From a virus, in IMG/VR virus record IMGVR_UViG_3300042883_000668, positions 21,962 to 85,961 of that record: a DNA stretch of 64,000 bases; one strand, written 5' to 3'. Position 1 is the first letter of the stretch; the number at the start of each line of letters is the position of its first letter. Below, one piece after another: positions 61,001 through 64,000 of the stretch. The notes under the pieces are model-generated. The model made no database searches. It was not told the origin of the DNA and saw nothing but the letters and a program-made list of their open reading frames with translations. The translations under genes and the position numbers were made by a program.

Positions 61001-62803
61001 TAAATTTGGAATAACACTATTTAAATCATTTACATTAATAGTTGAATTTGTACTATAACTTTGAGATGCTGATGTATTAGGATTCATTGTCCAAGTATAA
61101 TTAGAACCTGATCCTCCTTCACCTTGTGAACTAACTACATCACTTAATAATATATTTTCAGTACCAAACTCATATTCTATAAATGCACCTTTACCACCTA
61201 ATACTGAACTGTTAGGTTTATAATAACAAGCATTACTTCCTGGTTCACCTGCTGAGTCATAATATTCATTAATCATGTCATCAGTCTTAGGTGTTAATAT
61301 AGCATTTGTTAAAGTATATGGTGTTCCAACATTTTTAACATAAATATCATCATCACCTGAAGTCTTAGCTCTAAATGCTCTAGCATCAAATACCGTACTA
61401 ATTTCTTTTTGTTTAATGGATCTAACATTACCCCAAAATAAAATATTATCTTTAGTTTCAACAGTTTTAGCATGAGTAAATCCTGAAGATAAAGTTAAAA
61501 ATTCTTCTAATGATATTATATCCCAAGTATCTGGAATAGTATTTAATATAAATTCATTAATAATAGCTTCTTCAGGTGTAATATATATAACAGGTAAATC
61601 TGTTTTAGTTGCTCTATAAAGAATTATAAATTCTATTGAATCCCAAGCAGTATCTACATTATTAACTGTCCAAGTAATACTTCTGCCTGAATCAACTATT
61701 GTTGATTGTCCTTGATAATCATTAAATGCTGAATTTTCATCTCCTAAGAGATGAACCATGTTAGATGTTTGAGAATAGTTACTTACTTGTCCAGCAGTCT
61801 TTTTTAATCTATAAGCTAATTCATAAGTACCTTGATTTAATGAACCTGTACCAAATTCTTTTAACAAAGGTAACTCAAAAGTTACTCCAGGAAATACTGA
61901 AATTAATGCAGGATTTAATGCAAATAATTGTGGGTTAGTAACTTCTATAGTTCTAATACTATTATAAAAATCTGTCCAATATAATCTTTGTAAATTACCA
62001 CTTTCATATCTTCCTAATACAGCAGTAGGTGCAATAGGATGAAATTTTGTAAAGTCTAAATAGTTTGCATAGATTAAAGTTAATGTAGATACTCTAGTTA
62101 CATTATCAATAGATAATTTCCATATAGCACCAATGTCTGTAAAACTATCATTAGGTGGAACAACACTTGTATCTTCACAAGTAAATAGATAAATATCTTC
62201 ATCTATAAATTGTGAACCTATAATTATTAAATCTGAAACACCTTCAACATAAGGTGTGCTAGTATTACTAAATTCACCAAGTATACTTACAAATTGTAAA
62301 GTATATCTAATATCTATAACAGTTCTATTTATTACAATAATAGGACTTATTGCAACTCCTTGAGGACCACAATCTTGATAAACAGGTTGTTGATATACAA
62401 CTACATAATCATCAGCCCAAGATACTGCAAATGATTTTGTAACAGTAGTTATAGGGTTTGTTGTTTCATAACAGTTAACTAAATTTTTAAGAGCATTGTA
62501 GATAGTTAAACCTACTACACCACTAGCAATACTAATAGGTGCTGTAGTTTGTCCATTAATAGTTATAGTTACTGTATCATCATTTAAACCATTAAGGTTT
62601 GCAACTTGAATTTTATAAACATTGCACAACTTAGGTAATTGAATATTACATTCATTACCTTTGATATTAACTAAAGAACCATTTGATTCTCCTAGTGTAG
62701 TAACTCCTCTAAAGTTTAATGCTTGTAAATAAGAATCTTTGGAATGAAATATCTTAGAAAGATCTGAATTCATTCCACCTGAAAAGTTATTATTAGTTTC
62801 CAT
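58064..62803 (-). CDS. Large tail protein, tail stabilisation/hub type
   Basis: A 1579-residue, beta-rich protein with almost no long helices, typical of tail hub, stabilisation (P22 gp10-like) or fibre proteins. It begins METNNNFSGGMNSD, which resembles virion proteins that start with a short capsid-facing segment. It follows the tail-tube-type gene by 1 nt, the order seen in crAss-like phages where tail stabilisation and tubular genes are neighbours. Identification is by order and composition rather than motif. Confidence 0.55.
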   Translation of the reverse strand: METNNNFSGGMNSDLSKIFHSKDSYLQALNFRGVTTLGESNGSLVNIKGNECNIQLPKLCNVYKIQVANLNGLNDDTVTITINGQTTAPISIASGVVGLTIYNALKNLVNCYETTNPITTVTKSFAVSWADDYVVVYQQPVYQDCGPQGVAISPIIVINRTVIDIRYTLQFVSILGEFSNTSTPYVEGVSDLIIIGSQFIDEDIYLFTCEDTSVVPPNDSFTDIGAIWKLSIDNVTRVSTLTLIYANYLDFTKFHPIAPTAVLGRYESGNLQRLYWTDFYNSIRTIEVTNPQLFALNPALISVFPGVTFELPLLKEFGTGSLNQGTYELAYRLKKTAGQVSNYSQTSNMVHLLGDENSAFNDYQGQSTIVDSGRSITWTVNNVDTAWDSIEFIILYRATKTDLPVIYITPEEAIINEFILNTIPDTWDIISLEEFLTLSSGFTHAKTVETKDNILFWGNVRSIKQKEISTVFDARAFRAKTSGDDDIYVKNVGTPYTLTNAILTPKTDDMINEYYDSAGEPGSNACYYKPNSSVLGGKGAFIEYEFGTENILLSDVVSSQGEGGSGSNYTWTMNPNTSASQSYSTNSTINVNDLNSVIPNLPQDLILGSTDSDDQVYPIEGVGTTKNPYFTSVMKDYQHEEIYRFGIQFFDLQGAPYFTEWIGDIKMPTASDSNTINRGPQSVLENIVDFRNSFLHGGRIWGQTLYIKFTVDVSAIAEYISGYQIVRVERTDENKTILGTGMLTNTFVEESSKVNAVLGGGMFLQDDFFPWIFPVIPYGVIGKPYHPYPAQQSLETLNPDIGFANFDDASKLILTYDCFDFMTGSYSYKTGDKMLIRSSVKPINYENAHNALPNPRYRLGFDNLNQWLTNTVTRATEPSYDVPGFDSGTGRYTTGFDSEEMPFYLLFYVEDQVPLPDPLSYGFNKPIKSGQIVSPAQDVPGVLGSLNFKNSLFTYGDTDDSVPGIGSQTTLLTFENPNGIWPRDYQVYNGEKLMGLYYRPNNLQYGGNNYSARSANEYIACGSFVPLNRNQQILVNNKNINFKCYGGDVHINYWDHQKVSKNINFFDDTSKNGTPIKIYQWVPSGSGNPGSPSGTTTNVKFNIGNVFYFPCKNSNNQAVRFTYHADKFLLSNTYNQFDEFGYQSYNSNEKNVTTFFPKPFNFVINDEWRSRVYYSNVKIDNEVEDSWSVYPITQFYDVEGNYGGITSLIALNQNLYYIQEKGIGVLMINPVSALTGDAQGFPLSLGIGTTIQKHYYKSIDSGSRHQWSVYRSQSAITYIDIRQKKILLFNGEAVNPVSDLKGQRGFLYKRLHEALIDNDNPIIGKGLLVTYDYQNNEFLYTFKNNSFGKFGLPDLKSNENLTISYSEFQDAFVSMYSFSPNIYINNNRFLWSVDNDIDNSKVYLHNYGTYGVFYNQAPSPSLLKLIVNEQPLYTKVFDNLVWLSETVNDNIEWSDDLNLYPGSITQPAYPDNVNIKNTTFDKVRFYNEYQNTDWVDLTYGTNLRKVEQQFNVQVPRNKFDYDTTSPSTVSIFDPAKLTKTTFGERMRDKWMTIDLSYNNLLGLRFVIHNIKTLFRISDR

Positions 62804-62804
62804 A

Positions 62805-63509
62805 TTATCTTAAGTTTCTTCTTTCTCTAGTTTCTAAATTTCTAAATCCTGTAGCATATTCATTTGGTTTAGGTATAAGTCTAACCCAAACATTTTTAAT
62901 TCTTTCCATCTGAGCAGCATTAGGCATGTAAGCTGCACCTCTTGCAGAATTAACATAAAAATACCAATCTTTTTCAGATAATCTAAATACTACTTCTGGA
63001 AGTAAACCTTTTCTAAATTGTATTCTATCTAACATGTGAGTAACATAAGCTTTTAAAGCTTTGTCAAAATATACTTCATCTGGAACTAAAGGATAACCTT
63101 CTTCATCTACAGGAATACCTAAGTATACCATACACAAATCTCCTGATTCTACAGATGTATTAATATAACCATCTTGTATATAAAAATTATAATCTGTACA
63201 ACAAGTAGGTATATCATTACAATCTGGACAATTATAATTATTTGCTGCAGATTTAGCTGACCAATACATTGGTCTATCTTTATGAGTAAGATCTTTTAAA
63301 TATGCAAAATCACAAGGTAGTTCTACTCTGTGATTAGCTACTGTAAGAACAGTTGATACTTCTTGAAGTTGAGGATAAGAACCTATCATGTTTAAAGCTT
63401 CACCTATCCACTCTACAGTATCTTGTTCATTGATCTCTGTATTTGTTCCTAAGTCCCTGTATAATCCTGCTATTATACTTTTTACTGATTTAAATCTAGT
63501 TATACTCAT
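62805..63509 (-). CDS. Tail tubular/connector protein (P22 gp4-like) candidate
   Basis: A 234-residue protein. The helical start (SVKSIIAGLYRDLG, DTVEWIGEALNMIG) and the later VYLGIPVDEEGYPLVPDE followed by FDKALKAYVTHML match the usual order of head-tail adaptor/tail tubular proteins in podoviruses. A cysteine-rich insertion (NCPDCNDIPTCCTDY) near residues 93-107 may bind metal. It overlaps the next upstream gene by 1 nt and ends 1 nt before the large tail gene. Confidence 0.6.
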   Translation of the reverse strand: MSITRFKSVKSIIAGLYRDLGTNTEINEQDTVEWIGEALNMIGSYPQLQEVSTVLTVANHRVELPCDFAYLKDLTHKDRPMYWSAKSAANNYNCPDCNDIPTCCTDYNFYIQDGYINTSVESGDLCMVYLGIPVDEEGYPLVPDEVYFDKALKAYVTHMLDRIQFRKGLLPEVVFRLSEKDWYFYVNSARGAAYMPNAAQMERIKNVWVRLIPKPNEYATGFRNLETRERRNLR

Positions 63510-64000
63510 TATTGTTTTCTTGCTAATTGTTCATAATAATCAAATCCTGGATTCTTATTTAGATGTTCAGGTATAGATCTTGATGCTTCTCTACAAGGTG
63601 TAAACTTGTAAAACTTTTTACCTGTAAGTTTTAATTTAGTTTTATCCCACTTCCATTTATACCTAAATGGTTGATCATAGTAAATTAATACTCCTTGTTT
63701 TTTAGATTCACCATAATTAACTTTCCAGTTTTTTATTTTATCTATGTCAAAATTAACTTCATATTTAGTAATACCTAAGTATCCTAAATTGTAAGGCATT
63801 TTAAAAGAACCTGCTTCAGCAACTATCTTACGTTGTAATACTTTATTAAAAGCTCTTACTACTTTATAGTATATTGCATAATCTACAGGTATTCTTTTGT
63901 TGTTAAAAGATGCTCTACAATAATCTTTGTAGAAATCTTTAGTTGATAAGTCTTTAGTAAATTTTCCTTTAGTTCTTTTAGTTGCCTTAAATTCTATCAT
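63509..64000 (-). CDS. Hypothetical structural-module protein
   Basis: A 163-residue basic protein whose ATG is the very last codon of the window (63998-64000), so a longer N-terminus outside cannot be excluded. It is rich in lysine, tyrosine and phenylalanine, with SFKMPYNLGYLGI in the middle. It is joined to the tail tubular gene by a 1-nt overlap. crAss-like phages have conserved uncharacterised genes at this place. Confidence 0.6.
   Translation of the reverse strand: MIEFKATKRTKGKFTKDLSTKDFYKDYCRASFNNKRIPVDYAIYYKVVRAFNKVLQRKIVAEAGSFKMPYNLGYLGITKYEVNFDIDKIKNWKVNYGESKKQGVLIYYDQPFRYKWKWDKTKLKLTGKKFYKFTPCREASRSIPEHLNKNPGFDYYEQLARKQ

Noticed and set aside
1-64000. CRISPR array, IS element or integrase with attachment sites
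   Set aside because: No regularly spaced repeats, transposase or integrase was seen; the only repeats are short hairpins and the AT-rich early repeats.

Overview
The window is part of a tailed bacteriophage genome of the crAss-like type (order Crassvirales), very AT-rich and using the standard genetic code. The main evidence is a giant leftward gene (37494-50717, about 4407 residues) whose C-terminal half carries the DFDFD metal-binding motif of crAss-like virion RNA polymerases. A family B DNA polymerase, SSB, primase, DnaB-like helicase and IHF-like gene are also present, in two large oppositely oriented gene blocks. The host is probably a member of Bacteroidetes: start codons follow A-rich leaders with almost no Shine-Dalgarno sequence, and several genes have the Bacteroidetes -7 promoter element TAnnTTTG (mostly TATATTTG) just upstream.

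Layout. (1) 1-3147, minus strand: small genes at one end of the late block, including a HExxH protein, a zinc-ribbon protein, an HU/IHF-like protein and a winged-helix-like protein, split by a 450-nt non-coding stretch rich in hairpins. (2) 3148-3360: divergent control region with AT-rich direct repeats and one GC-rich hairpin. (3) 3361-11542, plus strand: many small accessory genes (membrane proteins, lipoproteins, coiled coils), two free-standing HNH homing endonucleases, two tRNA-like sequences and several structured non-coding stretches. (4) 11532-33854, plus strand: replication and nucleic-acid module. It holds DNA polymerase B, a MoxR/VWA pair, a nucleotidyltransferase, a DUF932 protein, a stand-alone PriPol, SF2 and DnaB-like helicases, a RecA-like ATPase interrupted by a group I intron, SSB, TOPRIM primase, an endonuclease I-like resolvase, a FEN-like exonuclease, a sigma-like factor, a glucosaminidase, a DUF5664 protein, a metallophosphoesterase and a low-molecular-weight phosphatase. 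(5) 33859-33897: bidirectional terminator where the blocks converge. (6) 33910-64000, minus strand: very large virion proteins (probable ejected cargo proteins and virion RNA polymerase) followed by tail genes.

How it works together (inference from known crAss-like phages): the virion RNA polymerase is packaged, enters the cell with the DNA and transcribes the plus-strand early block. Host RNA polymerase, perhaps redirected by the phage sigma-like factor, may use the TATATTTG promoters in front of late genes and homing endonuclease genes.

Most notable observations: a canonical in-phase -1 frameshift heptamer (GGGGGGT) joining two large virion ORFs, the second of which has no ATG start; a complete group I intron with predictable splice sites and its own HNH gene; early-region repeats with a GC hairpin; and several strongly structured RNAs, including a 91-nt arm and a pseudoknot/switch-like leader.
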